Source of the DNA: Methylobacter sp. S3L5C
GTDB lineage: Bacteria; Pseudomonadota; Gammaproteobacteria; Methylococcales; Methylomonadaceae
Length of the DNA: 64,000 nt
Direction of reading: 5' to 3'
Assembly: GCF_022788635.1 (NCBI RefSeq)
Contig: NZ_CP076024.1
Coordinates: 2,232,001 to 2,296,000 of the forward strand
Shown here piece by piece: positions 1 through 8,214 of this stretch. The notes beneath the pieces are model-generated. The model did no database searches and was not told the DNA's origin. It saw nothing but the letters and a program-made list of their open reading frames with translations. Numbering within the stretch: position 1 is the first letter of the stretch; every line of letters begins with the position of its first letter. Both the position numbers and the translations under genes were made by a program.

Positions 1-2
1 TC

Positions 3-671
3 GTCTGGGCTTTTGGCATGATGGTTGCCGGACCCTGGTATGCGTTAACAGGTTCCGCACCGTTGTTGTTAAAATTGAGTTTGGGCATACTGACGTTTAG
101 CTGGTTTTTACGTCTGGGAAGCCATTTACAGCGCCGCGTGTTTTCAGAAGCTGAAGACGGTCGCTATCATGCCATGCGTAACGCCATGAAGGAGCATGTC
201 AACCTGGGGTTTTTTGCCTTTTTTTTAGCGCAGGCCGGATTTATCTGGGTATTATCGTTACCTTTTTGGGCGGTTGCCCAAAATACGCAAGTACAAACTC
301 CACTGGTTTTTGCCGCCCTGCTGCTTGCCGCTTTAGCCTTATATGGCGAAACTACTGCTGATCAGCAATTGGCTGAATTCAGGAATAATCCAGAAAATCG
401 CGGCTTAACCTGTCGCAAAGGCTGGTGGCGGTATTCCAGACACCCTAATTATTTTTTTGAATGGCTGCACTGGTTTGCTTATCCGCTGATGGGGTGGGGC
501 GGTGATTACCAATACTGGTTATGGCTTGCTCCTGTATTGATGTTTTGTTTTTTATATTTTTTTACCGGCATTCCGTTTACCGAACAACAAGCCTTGCGTA
601 CTCGTGGTGACGATTATCGCTTGTACCAGAAAACCACCAGCCTGTTTTTCCCGTGGTGGCCTGCTACTTGA
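3..671 (+). CDS. DUF1295 family membrane protein (5' end outside window)
   Basis: The reading frame is open from the first bases, so the start lies left of the window; about 222 residues are visible. The hydrophobic segments and the C-terminal signature (RYSRHPNYFFEW, then PFTEQQALRTRGDDYRLYQ) match DUF1295, the steroid 5-alpha-reductase/ICMT-like family of integral membrane proteins. The SRHPNYF stretch is the conserved core. DUF1295 genes often sit in a cluster with a CFA-synthase-like methyltransferase, DUF1365 and a flavin amine oxidase, and a methyltransferase of that type follows at 882. That cluster is thought to act in lipid modification, but the substrate here is unknown. Family assignment is firm, function is not. 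Confidence 0.85.
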   Translation, partial: VWAFGMMVAGPWYALTGSAPLLLKLSLGILTFSWFLRLGSHLQRRVFSEAEDGRYHAMRNAMKEHVNLGFFAFFLAQAGFIWVLSLPFWAVAQNTQVQTPLVFAALLLAALALYGETTADQQLAEFRNNPENRGLTCRKGWWRYSRHPNYFFEWLHWFAYPLMGWGGDYQYWLWLAPVLMFCFLYFFTGIPFTEQQALRTRGDDYRLYQKTTSLFFPWWPAT

Positions 672-685
672 ATATAAAAGCCATA

Positions 686-822
686 GTCCACGAAAAACAC
701 GAAAGACATGAAAATTTTCAAATAGTTACCTGATTTTTATCAGGGTTTATAAGCCCTGTCATGCTTCGTTACTACTCCAAAGTAACATTGAACCGACTGT
801 GATTTTTGTGCTTTTCGTGGAA
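686..822. repeat. MITE-like element with CACGAAAA inverted arms
   Basis: The left arm at 686-714 begins GTCCACGAAAAACACGAAAG and the right arm at 801-822 contains its inverse, GTGCTTTTCGTGG. Between them is a small hairpin (ATCAGGGTTTATAAGCCCTG). The same arm sequence recurs at 38887-39105 and, in a TTCACCACGAAG variant, at 13785-13859, 39598-39772 and 53020-53062. Non-coding, fills the gap between the first two genes. Confidence 0.7.
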
Positions 823-881
823 AACCAGTCTTATCAAATGCCAATAACAGTTAAAAAATACTACACAAATACAGGAAGATC

Positions 882-1913
882 ATGAGTCTTATTAGTCTTG
901 CAGAACATAAATTATTACCCGATAATCTGATTCGTTTCGGCATCAAAAGATTGTTAAAACAACGTTTACACGATGAATACGCCAATGATCCCGAGCAACG
1001 CAACCTGCGCTACCAGCAATTACTGGAAAGTCTCAGGCAAAGCCCGATTGCGATAGAAACCGGCGCTGCCAATGCCCAGCATTACGAAGTGCCTGCTGCT
1101 TTTTACCAATACGCACTGGGCTCACATCTTAAATACTCGTCTTGTTACTGGGATGAGCAAACTGAAAATCTTGATCAGGCAGAAGCGCGTATGTTGGCTC
1201 TCACAGCGGAGCGTGCCGAACTAAAAGATGGTCAGCAAATACTGGAGCTGGGTTGTGGATGGGGGTCATTGACCTTATGGATGGCAGAGCATTTTCCGGT
1301 TAGTCATATTACCGCCGTTTCCAATTCCAACAGTCAACGCGAATACATACAGCAACAAGCAAAACAGCGCGGGTTGGATAATATAGAAGTTCTTACCTGT
1401 GACGTTAATCAACTGACGTTTGATAAGCAATTTGACCGTATTGTCTCGGTAGAAATGTTTGAACACATGCGTAATTATGACAGCCTGTTAAGTAAAGTTA
1501 CCGGTTGGTTAACAATGAACGGCAAGTTGTTTGTGCATATTTTTTGTCATAAGCAGTTGGCTTATCCTTTTGAAACAGAGGGGGAAGATAACTGGATGGG
1601 GCGCTATTTTTTTACCGGCGGATTGATGCCGGCACAAGATACCTTGTTGCATTTTAAACAAGATTTACAGCTACAGCAGCAATGGGACTTATCCGGTAGT
1701 CATTACCAAAAAACAGCCGAGGCCTGGTTGGATAATATGGATCAACATCAACAGGAAATTCTTGCGGTATTTACCAATACTTATGGCGAAAAACAGGCGC
1801 ATATCTGGCAGCAACGCTGGCGCATATTTTTTATGTCTTGTGCAGAATTGTTTGGCTATAGCGAAGGTAATGAATGGCGGGTAGCGCATTATCTTTTTGT
1901 TAAATCCATCTGA
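882..1913 (+). CDS. Cyclopropane-fatty-acyl-phospholipid synthase family methyltransferase
   Basis: A 343-aa class I SAM-dependent methyltransferase. The SAM-binding motif ELGCGWGSLTLWMAE lies near residues 121-135 and the later EMFEHMRNY is typical of the CFA synthase/mycolic acid cyclopropane synthase fold. The N-terminus (AAFYQYALGSHLKYSSCYW) matches the CFA family substrate-side helix. It is shorter than E. coli Cfa (about 380 aa) and lacks its N-terminal extension, as in the subgroup found beside DUF1295 genes. It probably methylates or cyclopropanates unsaturated lipid acyl chains at the membrane. An AGGA ribosome site precedes the ATG. The upstream DUF1295 gene is separated from it by a repeat element. 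Confidence 0.85.
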   Translation: MSLISLAEHKLLPDNLIRFGIKRLLKQRLHDEYANDPEQRNLRYQQLLESLRQSPIAIETGAANAQHYEVPAAFYQYALGSHLKYSSCYWDEQTENLDQAEARMLALTAERAELKDGQQILELGCGWGSLTLWMAEHFPVSHITAVSNSNSQREYIQQQAKQRGLDNIEVLTCDVNQLTFDKQFDRIVSVEMFEHMRNYDSLLSKVTGWLTMNGKLFVHIFCHKQLAYPFETEGEDNWMGRYFFTGGLMPAQDTLLHFKQDLQLQQQWDLSGSHYQKTAEAWLDNMDQHQQEILAVFTNTYGEKQAHIWQQRWRIFFMSCAELFGYSEGNEWRVAHYLFVKSI

Positions 1914-2488
1914 ATACCTTCCCGATTGTTATCTCACTGCCTTAATTTTCTGTAGGGCGCCTCGTGCCTGCAATATAAGCAAAAGCCTGATGGGGTTTGT
2001 AACCCCGTTACTCACATATTGAAAGCTTTTAAACGTTCCGGTCAGGATTGCATATCCAGACCGGCATCAGAGATGGAATCTGTAAGCCTTTAAATCATTT
2101 ATCCGGGAATCTATGGATACAATGAGGCTGTTGCCAAATACCTGAAATATCTGTCAGCAGGGTGCTTTTGAGTATAGTCGAAGGGGAAACGGGGATGTCG
2201 GTGGCTGGCCTGTCGAGCTACAATTAATCTCGACGATATGCTTGAAGATGATTATGGGGTTAAAAGCGTAACAGGACAATAACCCTGTCACGTTTTGAAA
2301 AACTATTAAATCCTTTAAACGTTCCGGTCAGGGTTGCAAACCCAGACCGGCATCGTTGTTAATTTACGGCCAAAAGCGTGACGGGGTTTGTAACCCCGTT
2401 ACTCATGTTTTAAACACTATTGAAACCTTTAAACGTTCCGGTCAGGGTTACAAACCCGGACCGGCATAGTGGCTGTAAAATTGATCAG
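1914..2488. repeat. Intergenic field of three composite two-hairpin repeats
   Basis: No gene seen in this 575-bp gap. It holds three direct copies (about 1981-2070, 2262-2352, 2371-2467) of a ~95-bp unit. Each unit has one short hairpin (for example GGGGTTTGTAACCCC) and, about 40 bp later, a second stem of the form TTCCGGTCAGGGTT / AACCCAGACCGGCAT. A fourth copy lies inverted at 38938-39032. These look like REP/BIME-type repeats; the last lies directly downstream of the minus-strand giant gene and may also end its transcript. Confidence 0.75.
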
Positions 2489-5400
2489 TTAACTGATTAA
2501 CAAGTAATCATGAACACCCAGGTTATCAATGGTTTGTCCAACAATAAAATGCGTATTGGTGCCGTTGATAATTTGAGTATTCAAATCTGCTAAAGAAGAA
2601 GCGCCAAATTCTGCCAAGGTATGTCCGGTCAGTGTCAAAGAATTTAACGCGGAATTAGTTGCACCACTGGCAGAGCCTTCCGGTAGCAGATTCTGGACAT
2701 GCAAAGTCAAACCGGTATAACCGGTTGCGCCACCGGTGTTAAAGTCGGTAAAACCGGCATTAATGGTGCTGACGCCTTTAACCCAACCCCAAATCGTGGC
2801 TTTATCCTGACCTTTGTCAAAATCAGTCAGCGTTGACCATGTCACCCCCGCAGCCCTTCCATCCATGAAGAAAGTATTAAGACCATCTCCACCACTTAAA
2901 AAGCTGGAGCCGGTTGTTCCATCAATAACATCATTACCGCCACCACCATTGGCTGCCTTATTACCTGTGCCAGCCATATTAATATAATCGTTGCTAGTAC
3001 TGCCGATAACGATAGCATCAGGTGACTTGTCATATATCTGATAGTCTAAATCCAAATTTTGTCCGGGATTTTGTACATAAGCCTCAGCCTTAATATAGGT
3101 ATTGACGCCATTGCTAAATGATTTGAACAAGCCTGCCTCCGGAGTAGCGTTCACTGGCGTAATATCCAGCGTTGCTATCGCTGCTACCGTACCTGCAGTC
3201 GGACTGACACTATCGGTGATGGTGTAGCTAAAGCTTACTGACGTGGTATCGTTTAATACCGGCGTGTAACTCCAGGTGCCATCAACATTATCGACCAAAG
3301 TACCGTTGCCTGACGTAATACTCAGGCTGGTAGCGGTACGCACATCACCATCCAAATCTACTGCATTTATTATCAACTCGGCTTGCGTAATTATGCGGAG
3401 TTGGCTATTCTCGAAAATTTGTAACAAGGTGACATCTGAAGTCGTCGGTGCATGATTAACACCGACCTGAGTGGTTGCACTACTGATTACAAATTCAGGG
3501 GTACCTTGAAGGTCAGTATAACTGGCTCTTACGGTAATGGCTTTATCCACTTGGTCTTGTGTTAAGGTAAAGGTTGAAGCTGTTGCACCTCCAATTTCTG
3601 TACCATTTGCGGACCATTGGTAGCTGATATTGCCCAAACCATCGGCATCCGCCAAGGTAATGATGGCCGCTGTCAATATTTGATCTTTCCTGGCCGTACC
3701 GGAGATAGTGACTGCGCCGGTAGGCAAGTCATTAACATTGACTACGGCCGTGGTAGCAGAGCTCAATTTTGTTTCAGGATTGCTCAGTCCATCGGTGTAG
3801 CTGGCCTGAACGGTAATGGCTTTGTTCACTTGTTCTTGAGTTAAGGTAAATGTTTCGCCTGTTGCACCTTCAATAGCTATGCCATCGGCCAACCATTGAT
3901 AAGTAATCGGGGTAGTACCCATGCCATCCAAATCCACCAAGGTATTGGCGGCTGTCAATATTTGGTTTTGCTCAATCAATCCGGAGATAGTGACTGCGCC
4001 GGTAGGCAAGTCATTAACATTGACTACGGCCGTGGTAGCAGAGCTCAATTTTGTTTCAGGATTGCTCAGTCCATCGGTGTAGCTGGCCTGAACGGTAATG
4101 GCTTTGTTCACTTGTTCTTGAGTTAAGGTAAATGTTTCGCCTGTTGCGTTGGTAATGAGTACGCCATCGGCAAACCATTGGTAAGCTATCGGGACAGTGC
4201 CCATGCCATCCAAATCCCCCAAGGTATTGGCGGCTGTCAATATTTGGTTTTGTTCAGCCGTACCGGTGATGGTGACTGTGCCGGTAGGCAAGTCATTAAC
4301 ATCGGTTATGGCAGTGGTGGCAGAGCTCAATACCTGTTCAAGTTTATTCAGTCCATCGGTATAGCTGGCCTGAACGGTAATGACTTTGTTCACTTGCTCT
4401 TGAGTTAAGGTGAACGTTCCGGCTGTTGCGTTGGTAATTAGTACGCCATCGGCAAACCATTGGTAGGTAATCGGGACAGTACCCATACCATCCAAATCCC
4501 CCAAGGTATTGGCGGCTGTTAATAATTGGTTTTGCTCAAGCAAGCCGGAGATAGTGACGATACCAGTAGGTGCATCGTTAACATCGACTACAGCAGTGGT
4601 GGCAGAACTCAATACCTGTTCAAGTTTATTCAGTCCATCGGTATAGCTGGCCTGAACGGTAATGACTTTGTTCACTTGCTCTTGAGTTAAGGTGAACGTT
4701 CCGGCTGTTGCGTTGGTAATTAGTACGCCATCGGCAAACCATTGGTAGGTAATCGGGACAGTACCCATGCCATCTGAATCCCCCAAGGTATTGGCGGCTG
4801 TCAATAGTTGGTTTTGCTCAACTAAGCCAGAGATAGTGACGGTACCGGTATGTGGATTATTGAACTGTCCTACGCTGGCAGTGGCAGAGCTCAATACCTG
4901 TTCAAGTTTATTCAGTCCGTCGGTATAGCTGGCCTGAACGGTAATGGCTTTGTTTACTTGCTCTTGAGTTAAGGTAAACGTTTCGCCTGTTGCGTTGGTA
5001 ATGAGTACGCCATCGGCAAACCATTGGTAAGTAATCGGGACAGTGCCCATGCCATCCAAATCCACCAAGGTATTGGCGGCTGTCAATATTTGGTTTTGTT
5101 CAGCCGTACCGGTGATGGTGACTGTGCCGGTAGGCAAGTCATTAACATCGGTTATGGCAGTGGTAGCAGAGCTCAATACCTGTTCAAGTTTGTTCAGTCC
5201 GTCGGTATAGCTGGCCTGAACGGTAATGGCTTTGCCCACTTGCTCTTGAGTTAACGTCCACGTAGCAGCTGTTGCACCTTGAATAGCTATGCCATCGGCC
5301 AACCATTGGTAAGTAATCGGGACAGTACCCATGCCATCCAAATCCACCAAGGTATTAGCGGCTGTTAATATTTGGTTTTGCTCAAACAAGCCAGAGATAG

Positions 5401-6853
5401 TGACAGTGCCGGTAGGTGCATCATTAACATCGACTACAGCAGTGGTGGCAGAGCTCAATACTTTTTCAAGATTGCTTTGTCCGTCGGTATAGCTGGCCTG
5501 AACGGTAATGACTTTACCCACTTCCGCTTGAGTTAATGCCAATATAGAGTTTGTTGCGTTGGTAATGGCATTTTCACCGGCAAACCATTGGTAGCTGATA
5601 GTGCCCAAATTATCGGCATCCGCCAAGGTACTGATGTCCGCTGTCAGTAGTTGATTTTGCTCAGCTGTACCGATGATAGTCACTGTGCCGGTAGGTGCGT
5701 TATTCGCTGTCACTGCTTTAGCATAGGTCAAAGTGTTACCGGACAATGTCCATGAGCCGGCATACTGCTCTACGTGTGACTCTAGCGCATCTCCTGCTGC
5801 ATTAGGGACATTAGTGGCATGAAAAAAAGCTAAAGCAGAGCCGTAAGCACCGGCAATCTGAGCACCAGTTTGAAGGCCAAATGCATTATCAAAGTTATTA
5901 AATTGTCCGGTATTTACTATATCGCCATCATTAACAACTTTAGAGATATCGATACCGTTACCGTTAATTTGACCCGCTTGGATCTGAATATTACTAATTA
6001 ATGCATCAATAGTATCAGTTAGTACTAAGCCACCTGCTGCACTTGAGGTAATCAAAACATCAGTATAAACATTGCTGCCCACTATCAGCGCATAACTAGT
6101 AGTCGCAGCATTAAAGCCTGCAGCACCTAAAAAACCAGATGTCCAATTGGCATCTGAAGACAGGTCGAAAGTATAGGTATAAGCAGCATTGCTGGCAGCT
6201 GTTATGAAAGCATCGATAGTCAAACCAGTATCGAATGAATAAGTGTTTCCACTGGTAGAGTCATAAACTGACATAAACAGTTCTGAAATACCATCTAGGG
6301 TTGATATGTTAAGAATGTCTTTATAGCTGTTCAAAGTTGCCGTATTTAAAGCCAACGCTGATTCAATGGTTCCCGTGGACGTTTCTAATTGCCAATCCCC
6401 CCCTAAAGCCGCTGAGCCGGTCAAATCATTTGAAGCGGCGACATCAGCATTGGTTAACACGGCCAACTGGTTGATAAAATCCACGCCATTTTGATCAGCG
6501 GCAACATCACAACCGTACAGTAAAATATCACCGGTGGCGCTCAGACTGCTACCCATGTTGCCTAGTTGTTCGCTGTATAAGCTTAGATTGTCTTGCGAGA
6601 TAGTGCTTGAACCCAGCAATAAACTGCCGGCACTTCCGTGGGACATGATTTGAATGCTTTGTAACGGTACAAAATCTGCTGTACTTGCGGCGAAAGCGGT
6701 CAGGTAATCGCTGATTTGTGTCAGACCATCAGAGCCTGAATCCAGAATTAATACAGCAGTGCCTGCAGTGGCAGCACTGGCTAGACTTTGCCAATCACTA
6801 ACCTGGCTGTCGATGACTAAAAGGTTGGTGATGGGTGTGGTTACTATATTCAT
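2489..6853 (-). CDS. Giant DUF4347 / repeat / RTX-type surface or secreted protein
   Basis: A 1454-aa protein with no Sec signal peptide. Residues ~10-170 are a DUF4347 domain (MSHGSAGSLLLG, LYGCDVA). Residues ~185-370 are a domain also found in the PEP-CTERM protein at 21699. Then come eight ~94-residue repeats (PTGTVTISG...EQNQ...YQWFADG...TLTQEQV...ITVQASYTDG), a cadherin-like segment (DLDGDV, GTWSYTP) and a Gly-rich region (NGGGGNDVIDG, SGGDGLNTF) resembling calcium-binding RTX nonapeptides. It ends with an acidic/hydrophobic tail, DYLLIS. This architecture belongs to type I secreted adhesin-like proteins; no type I transporter is in the window. Probably a calcium-stabilised extracellular adhesin. 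Its 3' flank is the repeat field at 1914-2488. Confidence 0.8.
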   Translation of the reverse strand: MNIVTTPITNLLVIDSQVSDWQSLASAATAGTAVLILDSGSDGLTQISDYLTAFAASTADFVPLQSIQIMSHGSAGSLLLGSSTISQDNLSLYSEQLGNMGSSLSATGDILLYGCDVAADQNGVDFINQLAVLTNADVAASNDLTGSAALGGDWQLETSTGTIESALALNTATLNSYKDILNISTLDGISELFMSVYDSTSGNTYSFDTGLTIDAFITAASNAAYTYTFDLSSDANWTSGFLGAAGFNAATTSYALIVGSNVYTDVLITSSAAGGLVLTDTIDALISNIQIQAGQINGNGIDISKVVNDGDIVNTGQFNNFDNAFGLQTGAQIAGAYGSALAFFHATNVPNAAGDALESHVEQYAGSWTLSGNTLTYAKAVTANNAPTGTVTIIGTAEQNQLLTADISTLADADNLGTISYQWFAGENAITNATNSILALTQAEVGKVITVQASYTDGQSNLEKVLSSATTAVVDVNDAPTGTVTISGLFEQNQILTAANTLVDLDGMGTVPITYQWLADGIAIQGATAATWTLTQEQVGKAITVQASYTDGLNKLEQVLSSATTAITDVNDLPTGTVTITGTAEQNQILTAANTLVDLDGMGTVPITYQWFADGVLITNATGETFTLTQEQVNKAITVQASYTDGLNKLEQVLSSATASVGQFNNPHTGTVTISGLVEQNQLLTAANTLGDSDGMGTVPITYQWFADGVLITNATAGTFTLTQEQVNKVITVQASYTDGLNKLEQVLSSATTAVVDVNDAPTGIVTISGLLEQNQLLTAANTLGDLDGMGTVPITYQWFADGVLITNATAGTFTLTQEQVNKVITVQASYTDGLNKLEQVLSSATTAITDVNDLPTGTVTITGTAEQNQILTAANTLGDLDGMGTVPIAYQWFADGVLITNATGETFTLTQEQVNKAITVQASYTDGLSNPETKLSSATTAVVNVNDLPTGAVTISGLIEQNQILTAANTLVDLDGMGTTPITYQWLADGIAIEGATGETFTLTQEQVNKAITVQASYTDGLSNPETKLSSATTAVVNVNDLPTGAVTISGTARKDQILTAAIITLADADGLGNISYQWSANGTEIGGATASTFTLTQDQVDKAITVRASYTDLQGTPEFVISSATTQVGVNHAPTTSDVTLLQIFENSQLRIITQAELIINAVDLDGDVRTATSLSITSGNGTLVDNVDGTWSYTPVLNDTTSVSFSYTITDSVSPTAGTVAAIATLDITPVNATPEAGLFKSFSNGVNTYIKAEAYVQNPGQNLDLDYQIYDKSPDAIVIGSTSNDYINMAGTGNKAANGGGGNDVIDGTTGSSFLSGGDGLNTFFMDGRAAGVTWSTLTDFDKGQDKATIWGWVKGVSTINAGFTDFNTGGATGYTGLTLHVQNLLPEGSASGATNSALNSLTLTGHTLAEFGASSLADLNTQIINGTNTHFIVGQTIDNLGVHDYLLIS
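3450..5700 (-). repeat. Eight tandem 282-bp coding repeats
   Basis: Within the giant DUF4347 gene the DNA repeats with a period of 282 bp (94 codons). Phrases such as CCATCGGCAAACCATTGGTA recur at that spacing. The central copies are nearly identical at the DNA level and the outer two are more diverged, as expected for an array that expands and contracts by recombination from its middle. The array also creates conserved but meaningless open frames on the plus strand. Confidence 0.9.
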
Positions 6854-7678
6854 GGTTGAGTGCTCTTGATTTTTGTGGAATGGAAAAGTTAATTTTTAGA
6901 GAAGTTAATAGTAGGAATACTTCAACTTATATAAAAAGTATTTGACAGTGTTAGAACATTTCATTGAAGAGTTGTTTGTTACTGTTTGTGGCATGCTTGT
7001 CAATCAGATAGTGAAAAGTTTTGAGCAAGATAAATCTTTACGTTACAAAACACCTGAAAATAAAAAATATTTTCAATAAGAATACTTTGTAAATATTACA
7101 ATTATGTTAAATAGCAGAAGTTGCACGGTTTTTGGGTCGTAACGTACTATAGAAAAAGAAATTAAAGTGGGACTTGCTGTAAATTACCTAAACCCTGCGT
7201 TAAATCTCTATTCAGCATAGGTAGCGTGATTGGCTTTGTTTGAAAATTGGGAAACTTCAGTTAAATAGTTTGAGTGAGTTATTTATTTCTTAATCTTGAT
7301 AGAATTATTTAAAAATGTTCGTCAATTGGGTCAGGTTTCAAAGCCAATAGGGGCTTGGGTTGCGAGTAATGTTTTTGTTAGCGCAAGTTAGCCATAAAGA
7401 ATAGCTTGTTTAAGAATTTAAGGGGGGGTGGATAAAATTTTCTGATAAAAATCAATCTGTAGGGCTGGATTTTACCGTACTTAAAAAGCAGTTAATCCTA
7501 AGTGCAGCAATCTTTAAAGGACTTGTTGATTTTATCTTTATGTCCTCGGCAAAACAGTGTAAGTATTAAGGTCAATTGGCTTTTGGTTGATTAAAATTTT
7601 TACGTCATAAAGCAGTCATATTAGCGTCATATAATAAAAAAATGACAAAAATTGATATGTACTTAAGTTATTACAGTC
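6854..7678. other. AT-rich divergent intergenic region
   Basis: This 825-bp gap separates the minus-strand DUF4347 gene from gspC on the plus strand, so it must carry promoters for both. No credible ORF, RNA gene or riboswitch was found. The only clear signal is the triple PhoB-like repeat at 7602-7630 next to gspC. For the minus-strand gene I saw only an AT-rich stretch around 6920-6960 and could not define a promoter. Confidence 0.5.
7602..7630 (+). promoter_or_regulatory. Putative triple PhoB box before gspC
   Basis: Three 7-mers ACGTCAT, CAGTCAT and GCGTCAT are separated by exactly 4 bp (AAAG, ATTA), an 11-bp period. The E. coli Pho box is built of CTGTCAT repeats with 4-bp spacers, so every unit keeps the GTCAT core. 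It ends 48 bp before the GTG of gspC, which suits an activator replacing the -35 box. A match by eye; binding is inferred. Confidence 0.65.
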
Positions 7679-8203
7679 GTGTTTAAATACACAATCCTGC
7701 AAAATCAATATTTTCCAAAAGCTGCTCTAATTCTTGCGTTAGCCTATTTTCTTTATGTAGCTATTCCAATTATTCAGGATTTTGGCACTCCCAAAACACG
7801 GGTCATGATAACTACTGACTTGGAGATGTTGGATCAAGAAAAACCCGAAAATAAACCAAGGGATTTTCTACTTATCCATGATTGGCATTTATTTGGACAG
7901 CTGCCGTCTGATGCCATTCAAATAAGTGATCAAAACGGTGTACCTCAAGAAACACAATTGCAAATCAAATTGTTGGGTGTTTTTTTTCTGCCGGATCAAA
8001 AAAATTCCAGTTATGCAATTATTGAGGCCGATGACAAATCACAAAAAAAATACCGTCCGGGTGATGACTTGCCGGGAGGTATTACTTTGCAATCGATAGC
8101 GAAAGAGCAGGTGATACTGCTGCGTAATAATCAGCGTGAATCCCTTTCCATGGACAGGAACAAAACGGGCTTGCTGTTTACAGATAAACAACCTACCTTA
8201 TAA
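7679..8203 (+). CDS. gspC: Type II secretion system protein C (inner-membrane linker)
   Basis: A 174-aa protein with one N-terminal membrane helix (AALILALAYFLYVAIPII, ~residues 15-32) and a periplasmic HR domain (WHLFGQLP, then LLGVFF...SYAIIEADDKSQKKYRPGDDLPGGITLQSIAKEQVIL). That pattern is diagnostic for GspC, which links the inner-membrane platform to the N-domains of secretin GspD. It is much shorter than the usual 270-300 aa and ends straight after the HR domain, so the C-terminal PDZ or coiled-coil module of classical GspC is absent. GTG start. gspD follows after 11 bp. First gene of the T2SS operon, under a probable PhoB box. Confidence 0.9.
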   Translation: MFKYTILQNQYFPKAALILALAYFLYVAIPIIQDFGTPKTRVMITTDLEMLDQEKPENKPRDFLLIHDWHLFGQLPSDAIQISDQNGVPQETQLQIKLLGVFFLPDQKNSSYAIIEADDKSQKKYRPGDDLPGGITLQSIAKEQVILLRNNQRESLSMDRNKTGLLFTDKQPTL

Positions 8204-8214
8204 CTATAAATTTT

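Noticed and set aside
3617-5254. Series of 75-76 codon plus-strand ORFs inside the giant DUF4347 gene
   Set aside because: They recur with the 282-bp period of the minus-strand coding repeats and have no ribosome sites, so they are antisense shadows.
6854-7000. Riboswitch or Pho box upstream of the DUF4347 gene
   Set aside because: The minus strand was searched for the GEMM core and for 11-bp-spaced CTGTCAT units; only a weak half-match near 6950 was seen.
7630-7635. TATAAT as a sigma70 -10 box for gspC
   Set aside because: It overlaps the last Pho-like repeat and has no -35 box at 17 bp; an activator-dependent promoter further right is more likely.
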